Source of the DNA: Halobacteriales archaeon QS_8_65_32
GTDB lineage: Archaea > Halobacteriota > Halobacteria > Halobacteriales > Halococcaceae
Assembly (NCBI GenBank): GCA_003022925.1
Contig: PXRY01000063.1
Coordinates: 3,260 to 43,638 of the forward strand
Direction: 5' to 3'
Length of the DNA: 40,379 nucleotides
A program made the position numbers and the translations under genes. Under the pieces are notes generated by a model that was given only the letters and a program-made list of their open reading frames with translations, did no database searches and had not been told where the DNA came from. Positions within the stretch are counted from its first letter, which is position 1. Each line of letters begins with the position of its first letter. Of the stretch, positions 9,435 to 18,769 are shown in pieces.

Positions 9435-10754
9435 ATGTCTGACAGGACACGGCGGCACGTGTTGCGACGGCTCGGAGCGGCGGGGACGGCGGGGCTCGTC
9501 GGCCTCGCCGGCTGCGCTCAACAACAGGACGACGGCGGTGGCGGCGGTGGCGGCGGCAACGACACCGACGGGTCCGGCGACGGTGGCGACGGCGACGGTG
9601 GTGGCGGCGGCCCGATCGCGCTCGGGTCGCTGTTTCCGATCACCGGCACCAACAGCCCGTACGGGGGCGGCCACCAGAAGGCCACGAACCTCGCCGTCGA
9701 GGAGATCAACGCGGCCGGCGGCCCGCTCGACCGCGAGGTCACGGTCGTCAACCGCGACACCGAGGGCAACCCCTCGCGCGCGGCCCAGAAGTTTCGGACG
9801 ATAATCAACGAGGAGGGGATCGTCGGCCTCGTCGGGCCGTATTCGAGCGGGATCGGGACGACGCTCGCGCCGATCGCCCGGGACAACCGGGTGATGGAGG
9901 TCAGCAACGGCAACACCTCCCCGGCGCTGGCGACCGCCGGCGTCAACGAGGAAAACGACGTCAAGTACTACGGCCGGACCTCGCCCAACGACGTCCAGCA
10001 GGCGCTGGTGATGGGACGAATCCTGAACCAGCGCCTCGAAGCACAGTCGGCGTCGTTCCTGTTCGTCGACAACCCCTACGGCCAGGGGTTAGCCGAACAG
10101 GCGAGCCGGAACTTCGAGGGCGAGACGCTGAATATGGTGGGGTACTCCCAGCAGACCAGCGACTACTCTTCGACGCTCGATTCGGTGTTCGAGGGCGACC
10201 CCGAGGCCGTCGGCGCGGTAATGTACCCCGGCAACGGCCGGACCATCCTCAACCAGTGGGACCAGGGCGGCTACGGCGGCCAGTGGGTCGCCGCCGAGGC
10301 GATCCTCTCGCCCCAACTGCTGTCGGACATCTCGTCGGTCGTCGAGGGGATGTTCATCACCTCGCCGCAGACCGCCCAGAGCGAGACGTTCATCGAGAAC
10401 ATGGGCGGGGAGGGGCAGGTCACCCAGTTCTCACCCCACGCGTACGACGGGACGTACCTGGAAGCGCTCGCCATCCAGAAGGCCGGCGAGGCGAGCGGTA
10501 CCGGGATCGCGGAGAACATCCGGGCGGTCTCCCGACCCAACGACGGCGACACGGCGGTCAGCGTCGGTGAGTTCGAGGCGGGCAAGCAGGCCCTCGCGGG
10601 CGGGGAGAACGTCAACTACGACGGCGCGTCCGGCGCGGTCGACCTGAACGAAAACCTCGAACCGGTCGTGCCCTACCGGATCCTGCAGGTGAAAAGCGGC
10701 GAGGCCGAAGTCATCGAGGAGGTACCGCTGAGCTTCTTCGAAGGCAAGATGTGA
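9435..10754 (+). CDS. livJ: Branched-chain amino-acid ABC transporter, substrate-binding lipoprotein
   Basis: The 439-aa protein is a periplasmic-binding-protein type I (LivJ-like) lipoprotein. The N-terminus RTRRHVLRRLGAAG is a Tat-type signal followed by the lipobox LAGC (Cys27) and a long Gly/Asp linker (about residues 31-58). The binding domain opens with IALGSLFPITGTNSPYGG and carries GIVGLVGPYSSG and SNGNTSPAL, typical of amino-acid receptors. It should deliver ligand to the LivHMGF permease encoded downstream on the other strand. TTGATAA near 9405, about 30 bases before the ATG, is a likely TATA box. Branched-chain specificity is inferred from the family and could be another amide. Confidence 0.88.
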   Translation: MSDRTRRHVLRRLGAAGTAGLVGLAGCAQQQDDGGGGGGGGNDTDGSGDGGDGDGGGGGPIALGSLFPITGTNSPYGGGHQKATNLAVEEINAAGGPLDREVTVVNRDTEGNPSRAAQKFRTIINEEGIVGLVGPYSSGIGTTLAPIARDNRVMEVSNGNTSPALATAGVNEENDVKYYGRTSPNDVQQALVMGRILNQRLEAQSASFLFVDNPYGQGLAEQASRNFEGETLNMVGYSQQTSDYSSTLDSVFEGDPEAVGAVMYPGNGRTILNQWDQGGYGGQWVAAEAILSPQLLSDISSVVEGMFITSPQTAQSETFIENMGGEGQVTQFSPHAYDGTYLEALAIQKAGEASGTGIAENIRAVSRPNDGDTAVSVGEFEAGKQALAGGENVNYDGASGAVDLNENLEPVVPYRILQVKSGEAEVIEEVPLSFFEGKM

Positions 10755-10848
10755 GACGGACCGAACGGGTCGAGCCGCCGTCGGCCGACTCCGCTCCACT
10801 CCGTCGTCGCGGAGCAGGCTTTAGGCCCGCCGCGCGAGTGCGCCCGGT

Positions 10849-12201
10849 ATGGACGTCACGCTCGAACCGGAGTGGCACCCGGCGACGAAACTGAACGCTA
10901 TCGCCGGGGCGGTGAACGTCGCGGCGACCGATCCGCTCCCCAAGGGGGTATCGAGGGATCGGATCGAGGAGATCTGTTACACGCTCCGGACGCTGTACGG
11001 CGAGTACGTCGACGCCGTCGCCGAGACGACGCTCTCGCGCCGTGAGGCCCAAACGTGGGTACTCCGGAACCTCAGCCGCGAGGGGGCCGAGCGCCTCTCG
11101 TACGAGGCGATCGGACTCTACATCTGGGCGATCGGCCGGGCGACCGAGGGCGACCCCCTCTCCCGGACGATCGTTTCGGAGTACGCTGACCGCGCCGCGA
11201 GAAAGATCGCCCGCGCCGAGACGACGGTCATGCGAACCGGGCCACCGCCCTATCCGGACGAGGTCTACGACGAGCCGACGCCCCTGTGGGTCGGCAGCGA
11301 CGTCGCAGGGCGGCTCCGAGATCGGGTCGGGTCGGGCGAGCCGTACGACGACCTGATCGAGCGGCTTCTGGACGAGACCCGTCCGACCGTCACCGCCGCG
11401 GCCCTCGTCGCCGCCTACCGGGAACAGCGGGACGCCGACTACGTCGCCGTCGAGACGGTCTACCCCGACTGGGACGCGGACCTGCGGTTTGTCATCCGCG
11501 CTCCCGAGGGGGAGACGCCCGCGGCCGTGGCCGACGCCGCGGCCGTGACTGTCGACGGCCGCCCGTACAGCCTGACCGTCACCGAAGAGCCCGACCCCGC
11601 CCCAGCGCGGTCACACCTGGTCGTCTTCGCGGCCGGCGACGACGAGGACGGCGGTGGTAGCGTCGGGGATGGCCGCGACGAGGGTGGCGGTGAGGGCGGT
11701 GGCGGCAGCGGCGGTGACGGCGACGCCGACGACCGTAGCGGTACGGGCGTCGCTCCCGAAGCGGGCCTTTGCCGTCTCCGCTCGGCGCTCGAAACCGTCG
11801 AACTCGACCTTCCCGCGGCGATCGACCGACTGCGAGCGGCCGGCGTACAGGCGCTCGCGGTCGGGAACGAACCGGCCGGCGCGGGCGCACACCTCTATCC
11901 GATCGTCCCCGGTGACGGCACGGGCGACATCGCCACGGACGACACCGCCACCGACGAGGGCGTCGCGGACGGCGACGTCTCGGTTCTCGCGCACCTCGAA
12001 CGGCTCGCGCTCGACGACCGGACGCTGCGGGTCGGGCGGCTTTCGCCGGTGACGGCTCGGGAGCACGAGGACGTAGCGGCGGAGACGACGCTGTTGTGGG
12101 CGACCGACGCCGCCGGGATCGGGCGGAGCCAGTCGCTCCCGGACGACCCCGCCGAGCGGCGCGAGCGGTTCCCGGCGAGGGTGCTCCGGACCGCGACCTG
12201 A
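10849..12201 (+). CDS. Conserved haloarchaeal protein of unknown function
   Basis: I do not recognise this 450-aa acidic, soluble-looking protein. Residues 1-130 are helical (LPKGVSRDRIEEICYTLRTL, EAQTWVLRNLSREGAERLSY), a repeat-free module. The middle (about residues 150-260) is mixed. A Gly/Asp/Glu-rich stretch of about 40 residues (around 265-305) interrupts the later domain, which contains LEHLERLALDD-like helices and ends RFPARVLRTAT. No signal peptide or membrane segment is present. It lies between livJ and livF, possibly cotranscribed with livJ; CTTTAGG about 30 bases before the ATG may give it its own leaderless promoter. Third-position GC bias supports the frame. Confidence 0.75.
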   Translation: MDVTLEPEWHPATKLNAIAGAVNVAATDPLPKGVSRDRIEEICYTLRTLYGEYVDAVAETTLSRREAQTWVLRNLSREGAERLSYEAIGLYIWAIGRATEGDPLSRTIVSEYADRAARKIARAETTVMRTGPPPYPDEVYDEPTPLWVGSDVAGRLRDRVGSGEPYDDLIERLLDETRPTVTAAALVAAYREQRDADYVAVETVYPDWDADLRFVIRAPEGETPAAVADAAAVTVDGRPYSLTVTEEPDPAPARSHLVVFAAGDDEDGGGSVGDGRDEGGGEGGGGSGGDGDADDRSGTGVAPEAGLCRLRSALETVELDLPAAIDRLRAAGVQALAVGNEPAGAGAHLYPIVPGDGTGDIATDDTATDEGVADGDVSVLAHLERLALDDRTLRVGRLSPVTAREHEDVAAETTLLWATDAAGIGRSQSLPDDPAERRERFPARVLRTAT

Positions 12202-12293
12202 CGCCGGTCCGGGCCCGCTCGTGGCGGCCACCGCGACGCCGCCCCGATCACACGATCGGCGGGGATCGATCCCGGCTCCGACCCCGCGTGCGG

Positions 12294-13001
12294 TCACCCG
12301 CCGAGGTAGAGGTTCGCGACCTCGTCGCTTTCGAGCAGTTCCCGATCCGTCCCCTCGAAGCGGTTCTCGCCCATGTCGAGTACGTACCCACGATCCGAAG
12401 CCGAGAGCGCCTGACGGGCGTTCTGTTCGACCATCAGGATCGCCGTGTCGGTCCCCTCGCGGATCGTGACGAGCCGGTCAAATACCTCGTCGACGAGGTC
12501 GGGCGCGAGGCCGGCCGAGGGCTCGTCGACGAGGACCAGCTCGGGATCGATCATCAGCGCCGAAGACAGCGCGAGCATCTGCTGTTGGCCGCCCGACAGC
12601 GCGCCTGCCCGCCGGTGTTGGCGCTCCTCTAAGATCGGAAACCGCTCGAAGGCGTCGGCGATCCGTTCTTCGCTCACGGTCTCCTCGATGTACGCGCCCA
12701 TCTCCAGGTTCTCCCGCACCGTCAGCGTCGGGAAGACGTTCTCGCGCTGGGGCACGTAACACAGCCCCCGTTCAGTTACCTCGTCGGCCCGTAAGCCGGT
12801 GACGTCCTCGCCGGCGAAGGTCACCCGTCCCTCCCAGCAGTCGATGAGCCCGTAGATCGCCTTCATGAGCGTGGACTTGCCCGCGCCGTTCGGGCCGATG
12901 ATCGTCACGATCTCCTCGGCGCCGACGTCGAGGTCGACGCCGTGGAGGATCCGTGCGTCGCCGTATCCGGAAACCACGCCGCGCGCTTCGAGCAGCGCCA
13001 C
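12294..13001 (-). CDS. livF: Branched-chain amino-acid ABC transporter ATPase LivF
   Basis: The 235-aa ABC ATPase has Walker A GPNGAGKST, Q-loop region YVPQRENVF, signature LSGGQQQ and Walker B LVLVDEP followed by SAGLAPDL, the LivF pattern. It pairs with LivG to drive LivHM. The GTG start at 13001 lies one base after the livG stop, so it is the last gene of the livHMGF operon. The length is normal for LivF and there is no insertion like that in LivG. Confidence 0.93.
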   Translation of the reverse strand: MALLEARGVVSGYGDARILHGVDLDVGAEEIVTIIGPNGAGKSTLMKAIYGLIDCWEGRVTFAGEDVTGLRADEVTERGLCYVPQRENVFPTLTVRENLEMGAYIEETVSEERIADAFERFPILEERQHRRAGALSGGQQQMLALSSALMIDPELVLVDEPSAGLAPDLVDEVFDRLVTIREGTDTAILMVEQNARQALSASDRGYVLDMGENRFEGTDRELLESDEVANLYLGG

Positions 13002-13002
13002 G

Positions 13003-13971
13003 TCAGGCCCCTCCGAAGTACGCGTCGATGACCCGCTGGTCGTTCCGCACGGTCTCGGGGTCGCCCTCGACGAGCTTCGTACCCTCGTTCATTACGACGA
13101 TCGTATCCGAGACGTTCATGATCACCTCCATGTCGTGTTCGACGATACAGAAGGTATAGCCCTCCTCGCGGAGCCGCTCGATGCGGTCGGTCAGCTGTTC
13201 GGTGAGCGCGGGATTCACCCCCGCGACGGGTTCGTCGAGCAGGACCAGTTCGGGCTCGAACATCAGCACGCGGCCGAGTTCGAGCAGTTTCCGCTGGCCG
13301 CCCGATAGCGCGCCGGCTCGGTCGTTCCGGAGGTGTTCGAGGTCGAGCAACTCCAACATCGCCTCGGCGCGCTCCAGGACCGCCTCCTCCTCGTCGGCGA
13401 CGGCATCCCGACGGAGCCAGGCGTTCGCTATGTTCTCGCCGGCCTGTCCCTGCGGGGCGAGCAGCAGGTTCTCCAACACCGTCATCTCGGTCAGTTCGCG
13501 GGTGATCTGGAAGGTCCGGGCTAAGCCCGCGCGCGCGAGCATGAACGGCCGGCTGTTCCGGTGGCTCTCGCGGGCCTGTTTGAGGCGCTCCTGGCCGAGG
13601 TAAAAGCCCGCGCCGGCCCCGACGCCGACGACGGTCGCGCCGAGGCTCGAAAGCGGCCCGAACCCGAGGGGGCCGAGGCCGACGATCCCCCCCAACGCGC
13701 CGGCGGTGATCCCCGAGGCACCGCTCCAGACGAGCTTCTCGTCGCGGCTCGGGGCCATCAGATCGTCCAAGTCCCGGCCGTCGTAGCGTATTCGCCCACC
13801 GTCGGGCGTGTAGAAGCCGCTGATAAGGTTGAACGTCGTCGTCTTCCCGGCACCGTTCGGCCCGATCAGGCCGGTGATCGACCCCGCCTCAATGTCGAAG
13901 GTCGCGCCGTCGACGGCGACGATGCCGCCGAAGGTCTTTTTTAGGTCCTCGACCTCGAGGATCGCGCTCAC
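13003..13971 (-). CDS. livG: Branched-chain amino-acid ABC transporter ATPase LivG, with insert
   Basis: The 322-aa ABC ATPase is longer than the usual 250-260. Walker A GPNGAGKT is at residues 37-44, LARTFQITREL at 150-160, the signature LSGGQRK and Walker B LVLLDEPVAGVNP follow, and the H-loop is VEHDMEV. Between Walker A and the Q-loop, about residues 72-142, sits an extra Gly/Ala/Leu-rich segment with two hydrophobic stretches, unlike canonical LivG. The GTG start overlaps by 4 nt (GTGA) the stop of a small ORF between livM and livG. It works with LivF on LivHM. Confidence 0.93.
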   Translation of the reverse strand: MSAILEVEDLKKTFGGIVAVDGATFDIEAGSITGLIGPNGAGKTTTFNLISGFYTPDGGRIRYDGRDLDDLMAPSRDEKLVWSGASGITAGALGGIVGLGPLGFGPLSSLGATVVGVGAGAGFYLGQERLKQARESHRNSRPFMLARAGLARTFQITRELTEMTVLENLLLAPQGQAGENIANAWLRRDAVADEEEAVLERAEAMLELLDLEHLRNDRAGALSGGQRKLLELGRVLMFEPELVLLDEPVAGVNPALTEQLTDRIERLREEGYTFCIVEHDMEVIMNVSDTIVVMNEGTKLVEGDPETVRNDQRVIDAYFGGA

Positions 13972-14084
13972 GCCGAATCACCCCCCGGGCCCGCGCTTAC
14001 GGTCGCGCTCGCCGTCGCCGTCGCAGTTGCCGTCGCGCTCGCGTTCACGGTCGTGGTCGTGATTGTAGTCGCGGCTGCGGTCAT
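13968..14084 (-). CDS. Small Thr/Ala-rich ORF coupled between livM and livG
   Basis: A 38-codon frame fits exactly between livM and livG. Its ATG overlaps the livM stop (ATGA, 14084-14081) and its TGA overlaps the livG GTG (GTGA, 13971-13968). The product is almost only Thr, Ala and Ser, ending GPGGDSA, and the DNA is a slippery run of ACG/GCG-like codons. It may be translated to couple livM to livG, or be a low-complexity expansion that happens to stay open. No family is recognised. Confidence 0.4.
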   Translation of the reverse strand: MTAAATTITTTTVNASATATATATASATVSAGPGGDSA

Positions 14085-15859
14085 TCCGAGCCGACCTCCT
14101 CGTCGGCGTCCGTTCTCGCTTCCCTTCCCGACGTCTCCGAGGCCGTTCCCGTTCCCGTTCCGGGGTCCGTGGGTCGACGTCGGTCCGTGCCGTAGTCCTC
14201 CCGGCCGAGCAGTCCCTCCGGCAGGTAGTAAAGCACCACCAGGAAGAGCAGTCCCATGACGACGAGCCGGAAGGCCAAGACGTTGACCCGCAGGGCCGGC
14301 GGGAAATACGAGGCCAGTTGCGTGGTCGCCTGCTGGAACGCCCAGAAGACCGCCGCACCCAGGATCGTCCCCTTGTTGTTGGCCGCGCCGCCGATGAAGA
14401 CGATCAACAGCGCGATGAACGTGACCCGCGGGGCGAACGTGACGAACACTAGCCCTTGGGTATACATCGCCCACAGCGCGCCGGCGAACCCGCCGAGCGC
14501 CGAGCCGAGCACCATGCTCTGGACCTTGTAGACGAACGGGTCCTTGCCGAGCGACGCGACGACGTCCTCGTCGTCGCGGACCGCCCGAAGCACGCGCCCG
14601 AACGGCGACCTGACGGTCAGTTCGAGGACGTAGTAGACCCCGAGCATGAACAGGACGAACCCAGCGAGCAGGAACCGCTGGTAGTCGATCTGGACCGTCA
14701 CCTCGCCGATGACCGTGACCAGGTAGGTGATCCCCACGTCGCCGCCGAACGCGAGCACCCAGACGAGGTTCCGAAAGAGCGCCCCGAGCGCCCTCGGGAG
14801 GTCGCTGGCCGACAGCGGGCCGACGGTCGGGAGCAGGAAATACCAGATCGAGACGAACCACAGCGACCCGACGCCGACGACCTGTAGCTTCGCCGCGTCG
14901 AACCAGTCGAGCCGCTCGATGGCGAGATAGAAGGCCGAGACCAGCACGCTGAGGAGGGCGAGCGACCCGGCGGCTTTCAGCGCGATGGCGTCGGCGTAGG
15001 GAATCGGCAACAGCGCGACCAGCAGCCCGGTCCCGAACGCGACCCCGGTCAACCCCGCGCGGGGGCCCACCTCGCCGATCCGACGGGAGACGAGGACCGC
15101 GAGGACGAACCAGCCGAACAGTGAGACGATGGTCCCGACGAGCAAGATCGCCTCCAAGGCGGCGAGCGCGAGCGCCGAGAGGACGCCGGCGACGAGGCCG
15201 CCGGCCGCCGCGACCCGGACCCGGGATCGGGCCGCGGGCGTGTCCTCGCTCCCGAGGAGATTCCCGATCCCGAACGACGCCGCCCGGTAACACGCCGACA
15301 GCGGGAGCCGCGAGTCGCGATCGGCCTCCCGACCGAGGGCGACCAGCGCGACCGTCCAGACGACGGCGACGATCAGCCCGAACAGGACCGGGCCGGCCGC
15401 CGTGTTCAACTCCAACGGAAAGAGGCCTTGGAGCGGCGGGCTGTACCCCCGGAGGGCGTCGGGGCCGTTCGCGAACCAGGTCTCGGCCTGGACGAACCGC
15501 TGGAGGATGACCGACACGCCGAGCACCGTGATCGCGAGGTAGTCCTCGCGCAGGCGGATCGTCGGGAGCGCGACCAGCCCGCCGATCAGCCCGGCCACGA
15601 TGGTCGCGACGGCGATCCCGACGATCCAGGTGCCGACGATCGGCACGTCGCCCAGCCCGAAAACGTACCTGGTGAAGTCGCTCGGGTCGTCCGGCGGCAA
15701 CACGAACAGTGCCGAAACGTAGGCCCCGACGAGGAAAAAGCCCACGTGGCCGAAATCGAGCAATCCCGTATGGCCGTACTTCAGCGTCAGGCCATACGAA
15801 AGCACCGCGTAGATCGCCACCAGCACCAGAAACGAGATGACGACATCGGAAGCTGCCAT
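14081..15859 (-). CDS. livM: Branched-chain amino-acid ABC permease LivM, enlarged
   Basis: The 592-aa polytopic membrane protein is far longer than typical LivM (about 300-420). The N-terminus (AVLSYGLTLKYGHTGLLDFGHVGFFLVGAYV) and the later cytoplasmic coupling loop (SPFGRVLRAVRDDEDVVASLGKDP) are LivM hallmarks. Between about residues 165 and 390 lies extra sequence with several further hydrophobic segments. A charged Thr/Gly-rich tail follows YYLPEGLLGRED. The ATG start at 15859 is 3 bases after the livH stop. Confidence 0.9.
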   Translation of the reverse strand: MAASDVVISFLVLVAIYAVLSYGLTLKYGHTGLLDFGHVGFFLVGAYVSALFVLPPDDPSDFTRYVFGLGDVPIVGTWIVGIAVATIVAGLIGGLVALPTIRLREDYLAITVLGVSVILQRFVQAETWFANGPDALRGYSPPLQGLFPLELNTAAGPVLFGLIVAVVWTVALVALGREADRDSRLPLSACYRAASFGIGNLLGSEDTPAARSRVRVAAAGGLVAGVLSALALAALEAILLVGTIVSLFGWFVLAVLVSRRIGEVGPRAGLTGVAFGTGLLVALLPIPYADAIALKAAGSLALLSVLVSAFYLAIERLDWFDAAKLQVVGVGSLWFVSIWYFLLPTVGPLSASDLPRALGALFRNLVWVLAFGGDVGITYLVTVIGEVTVQIDYQRFLLAGFVLFMLGVYYVLELTVRSPFGRVLRAVRDDEDVVASLGKDPFVYKVQSMVLGSALGGFAGALWAMYTQGLVFVTFAPRVTFIALLIVFIGGAANNKGTILGAAVFWAFQQATTQLASYFPPALRVNVLAFRLVVMGLLFLVVLYYLPEGLLGREDYGTDRRRPTDPGTGTGTASETSGREARTDADEEVGSE

Positions 15860-15862
15860 GCG

Positions 15863-17290
15863 TTATCCTCCCCTCCCCGTGAGCCCTTCGGGTTTGATTA
15901 GCAACACGGTGAGCAACACGACGAAGGCGACCGGCACCCGGTAGGTGGCACTGAGCCCGGGGATCGCGAAGATGCCGACCTCCATCGCCAGCCCGACGAC
16001 GTAGCTGCCGAGGATCGCGCCGTACACCGAGATGCCCCCAAGGATGACGCCGGCGAACATCGGCAACAACAGGAAAAACCCCAGGTTGATGGTGATGTTG
16101 TCGAACAGAAAGCCCAACAGGACGCCGGCGATCGCGGCGAAGACGCCGGCGATGATCCAGACGGCCATCATCACCCGCCGGGTGTTGATCCCGCGGATCA
16201 TCGCTAAGTCGCGGTTGTCGCTGGTCGCCCGCATCGCCTTCCCGAGCGTCGTCGCCCGGAGCAGGTAGTGCAACACCGCCATCATCGAGAGCGCGACCAG
16301 GACGACCCCGATCCGTAGCGGCGAGATCGACACGCGCGTGAGGTACGCGGGGCGCTCGGGGACCTGCCCGCCGCCGGCGAGGGCGAGCCCACAGACGAGA
16401 AGGACGCCGAGTCCGCTGAGCGCCGCGGCCAGCCGGGGGCCGATAACGGCCGCCGACCGCCGCCGCCGACGATAGCCCGCGACGGCGACGCCCGCAGCGA
16501 GGAGACACGCGACGAGGAGTTCGGGCCAGGAGTACCCGAGCGCGACGAGCCGGGTCGGCTGGCCGCCAGCCGGCTCTAGGACGTTGACGACGAGCCCGTT
16601 GCCCGCGATCGAGAGGTCGAGGAAGACCGCACGGGCGATGTCGAGGCTCGCCCCGGCGACCGAGAGCGTCGCGTCGACCGCGTAGAAACGGATGTCGCCG
16701 CCGAAGACCGTCTGGATGCTAAAGCGGATGACGAAGGCCATCGCCAGCGAGACGATCAGCATCATCGCCAACTCGACGCCCTTCTCGCGGAACTTCCGGA
16801 AGACCAGCGACTCGGTGAGCGGCACGACGGCCCCGAGCAAAACGACCGCGAACAGCACCGCCGCCGGATACGACGGGAGCCCGAAGACGACCAGTCCGCC
16901 GACGGCGACCGCGGCCAGCAGGTGTGTCCCGAAGCCGATCGTCGGGGTGACGTCGATCCCCCACCACCCACCCCCGAGGGCGTCGGTCCCCCCGAGGTGG
17001 TAGACCGCGCCGAGCACGCTCGCGACCGAGACGGAAAAGAGGACCGCGGCCCCCGCGGGACCGACCGCCCGGCTCCCGGTCGCGAGGGTGTCGAACAGCG
17101 GCACCGAACCGGGCTTGTTCACCACCAGCGCCGCGTACGCGCCGAGGGTGAGTAGGTCGCCGTGGGCGAAGTTCGGCACCTCCGCGATGTCGTACACCAG
17201 CGCGAGGCCGATCGCCCCGAGCGCGACGATGCTCCCGGTCACGACGCCGGTCATCACCGCGTTTAATAGCCCGGTCTCAGCACCGACCAC
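15863..17290 (-). CDS. livH: Branched-chain amino-acid ABC permease LivH, enlarged
   Basis: This 475-aa permease is first in the livHMGF operon. The N-terminus (GSIVALGAIGLALVYDIAEVPNFAHGDLLTLGAY) and the coupling loop (LRATTLGKAMRATSDNRDLAMIRGINTRRV) are diagnostic of LivH. Extra hydrophobic and Arg-rich sequence (about residues 220-330) makes it longer than the usual 290-310 aa. The GTG start at 17290 is supported by a TATA box 22-30 bases upstream, giving a leaderless message. Confidence 0.92.
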   Translation of the reverse strand: MVGAETGLLNAVMTGVVTGSIVALGAIGLALVYDIAEVPNFAHGDLLTLGAYAALVVNKPGSVPLFDTLATGSRAVGPAGAAVLFSVSVASVLGAVYHLGGTDALGGGWWGIDVTPTIGFGTHLLAAVAVGGLVVFGLPSYPAAVLFAVVLLGAVVPLTESLVFRKFREKGVELAMMLIVSLAMAFVIRFSIQTVFGGDIRFYAVDATLSVAGASLDIARAVFLDLSIAGNGLVVNVLEPAGGQPTRLVALGYSWPELLVACLLAAGVAVAGYRRRRRSAAVIGPRLAAALSGLGVLLVCGLALAGGGQVPERPAYLTRVSISPLRIGVVLVALSMMAVLHYLLRATTLGKAMRATSDNRDLAMIRGINTRRVMMAVWIIAGVFAAIAGVLLGFLFDNITINLGFFLLLPMFAGVILGGISVYGAILGSYVVGLAMEVGIFAIPGLSATYRVPVAFVVLLTVLLIKPEGLTGRGG

Positions 17291-17664
17291 GCGGCATTTC
17301 CCCCGTTCGACCGTTTATACTGTCGGTGTCGTCGGTGGCATCGGTGCCGTCACGACCGTCGCGCCGTCCCGATCCGTCGTCGCCGTCATCGGAACGGCCG
17401 TCGTACTCGCGGCCGTTCCGATCCGCAAGGGGTACTCCCGCCAATCCCGTCCGCTGCGTGCTGTCACGTCGCATCTGCCTATCGGGTAGATTGGGGGGAG
17501 TGTTAATCTTGGCATGGAGCACGCGCCGGGTCGCGCCCGCGTCGAGCGTCGCGTTCGGCCCCCGCGGTCGGGCGCGCGATCCGGTAGCGCGCCGGCGGTC
17601 GCCGACCCTCGGTCTTCGGCGTTCGGGATCGACCGGCTCCGACCGGTCCCCGGCCTGCGTTCGG
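17291..17664. other. Gap between livH and asd; holds the livH promoter
   Basis: Apart from the livH TATA box there is no supported gene. Frames on both strands are Arg/Ser/Pro-rich shadows. A short A/T island around 17485-17514, with a G run beside TGTTAATC, stands out from the GC-rich surroundings and could be a regulator site. Confidence 0.45.
17313..17320 (-). promoter_or_regulatory. TATA box of the livHMGF operon
   Basis: GTATAAAC on the minus strand is centred about 27 bases before the livH GTG at 17290. This is ideal spacing for a leaderless archaeal transcript and fixes the start of the operon. Confidence 0.75.
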
Positions 17665-18708
17665 TTACAGGTACCCCTCTTCGAGAAGCAATTCGCCGTT
17701 GAGGAGGCTCGCGCCCGCCGCACCGCGGATCGTGTTGTGCGCGAGGCAGTTGTACTGGACGCCCTCCTCGGTCCCGCGGACCCCGCCGGCGGCGATCGCC
17801 ATCCCCTCGCCGACCATCCGGTCGAGTTGGGGCTGGGGACGATCGGGGTCCTCGAAGACCTCGATGAGCGGGTCGGGTGAGCCCGCCAGGTCGAGCGCGG
17901 GGTACTCGCGCATGGCCTCGATCGCCTCGCTCGCGGTGAGGGGGTCTTCGGTCTCGGCCCAGACGTTCTCTAAGTGGCCGTCGATCGTCGGCACACGGTT
18001 ACAGGAGGCCGCGACGGAGACGTCGTGCCAGCCGACTTCCGCACCGTCGAAGGTACCCAGTAGTCGACGCGATTCGGTCTCCATCTTCTCTTCCTCGCCA
18101 CCGATGTAGGGGAGCACGTTGTCGATGATCTCCATCGACGCCACGCCCGAGTACCCCGCCCCCGAGACCGCCTGCAGCGTCGCAATATGGACGCTTTCGA
18201 GACCGAACTCGTCGAGAGCGGCGAGCGTGGGCACGGCGGTGATCGTCGAACAATTCGGATTTTTGAGCAACGCGCCGTCCCAGCCCCGCTCGTCGCGCTG
18301 GACCTCCAGGAGACCGAGGTGGTCGGCGTTGACCTCCGGGATCACCAGCGGGACGTCTTCGACTAAGCGGGCGTTCGAGGAGTTCGACGAGACGACGTAG
18401 CCCGCCTCACAGAGCGCCGGTTCGATCCCCTCGCCGACCGCCGAGGGCAGCGACGAGAAGAGCAGGTCGGGATCGGCGTTCCCGTCGCCGATCGCCCCCG
18501 GATCGGTCGCCGACACCGCCGTCCCGGCGACGTCTTCGGGGATCGGCGCGTCGACGCGCCATTTCGCGGCCTCGCGGTATGGCTTCCCCGCGCTCGTCTC
18601 GCTCGCGGTGAGCGTTACGATCTCGAACTCGGGGTGGGGATCGATCAGTTGAACGAGGCGCTGGCCGACGACACCGGTCGCGCCCAGTATTCCGACGGAT
18701 ACGGTCAT
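17665..18708 (-). CDS. asd: Aspartate-semialdehyde dehydrogenase
   Basis: The 347-aa enzyme reduces aspartyl phosphate to aspartate semialdehyde, the branch point to Thr, Met and Lys. The N-terminus MTVSVGILGATGVVGQRLVQL is the NADP-binding Rossmann motif. The catalytic Cys lies in LLKNPNCSTI, and GAGYSGVASMEIIDNVLPYIGGEEEKME is typical of the archaeal/fungal-type Asd. The ATG at 18708 is chosen because the Rossmann strand starts there; upstream codons in frame are low-complexity. A T-rich box near 18733-18740 may be the promoter. The length is normal. Confidence 0.95.
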   Translation of the reverse strand: MTVSVGILGATGVVGQRLVQLIDPHPEFEIVTLTASETSAGKPYREAAKWRVDAPIPEDVAGTAVSATDPGAIGDGNADPDLLFSSLPSAVGEGIEPALCEAGYVVSSNSSNARLVEDVPLVIPEVNADHLGLLEVQRDERGWDGALLKNPNCSTITAVPTLAALDEFGLESVHIATLQAVSGAGYSGVASMEIIDNVLPYIGGEEEKMETESRRLLGTFDGAEVGWHDVSVAASCNRVPTIDGHLENVWAETEDPLTASEAIEAMREYPALDLAGSPDPLIEVFEDPDRPQPQLDRMVGEGMAIAAGGVRGTEEGVQYNCLAHNTIRGAAGASLLNGELLLEEGYL

Positions 18709-18769
18709 CGTCGGTACTGTGCTATCGTGGCGCAAAACGATTCCGTTTGACGCACCGTTCGGTATGGTG

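Noticed and set aside
13968-16508. Minus-strand frame of 846 codons over livM and livH
   Set aside because: It is a shadow frame, Arg/Gly-rich, in a different frame from clear LivM and LivH. Only its last 38 codons, lying between livM and livG, were kept as a possible small ORF.
17514-17702. Small plus-strand ORF after an A/T island near the asd stop
   Set aside because: The product is Arg/Pro-rich, it overlaps the asd end, and the TATA-like sequence is too close to the ATG.
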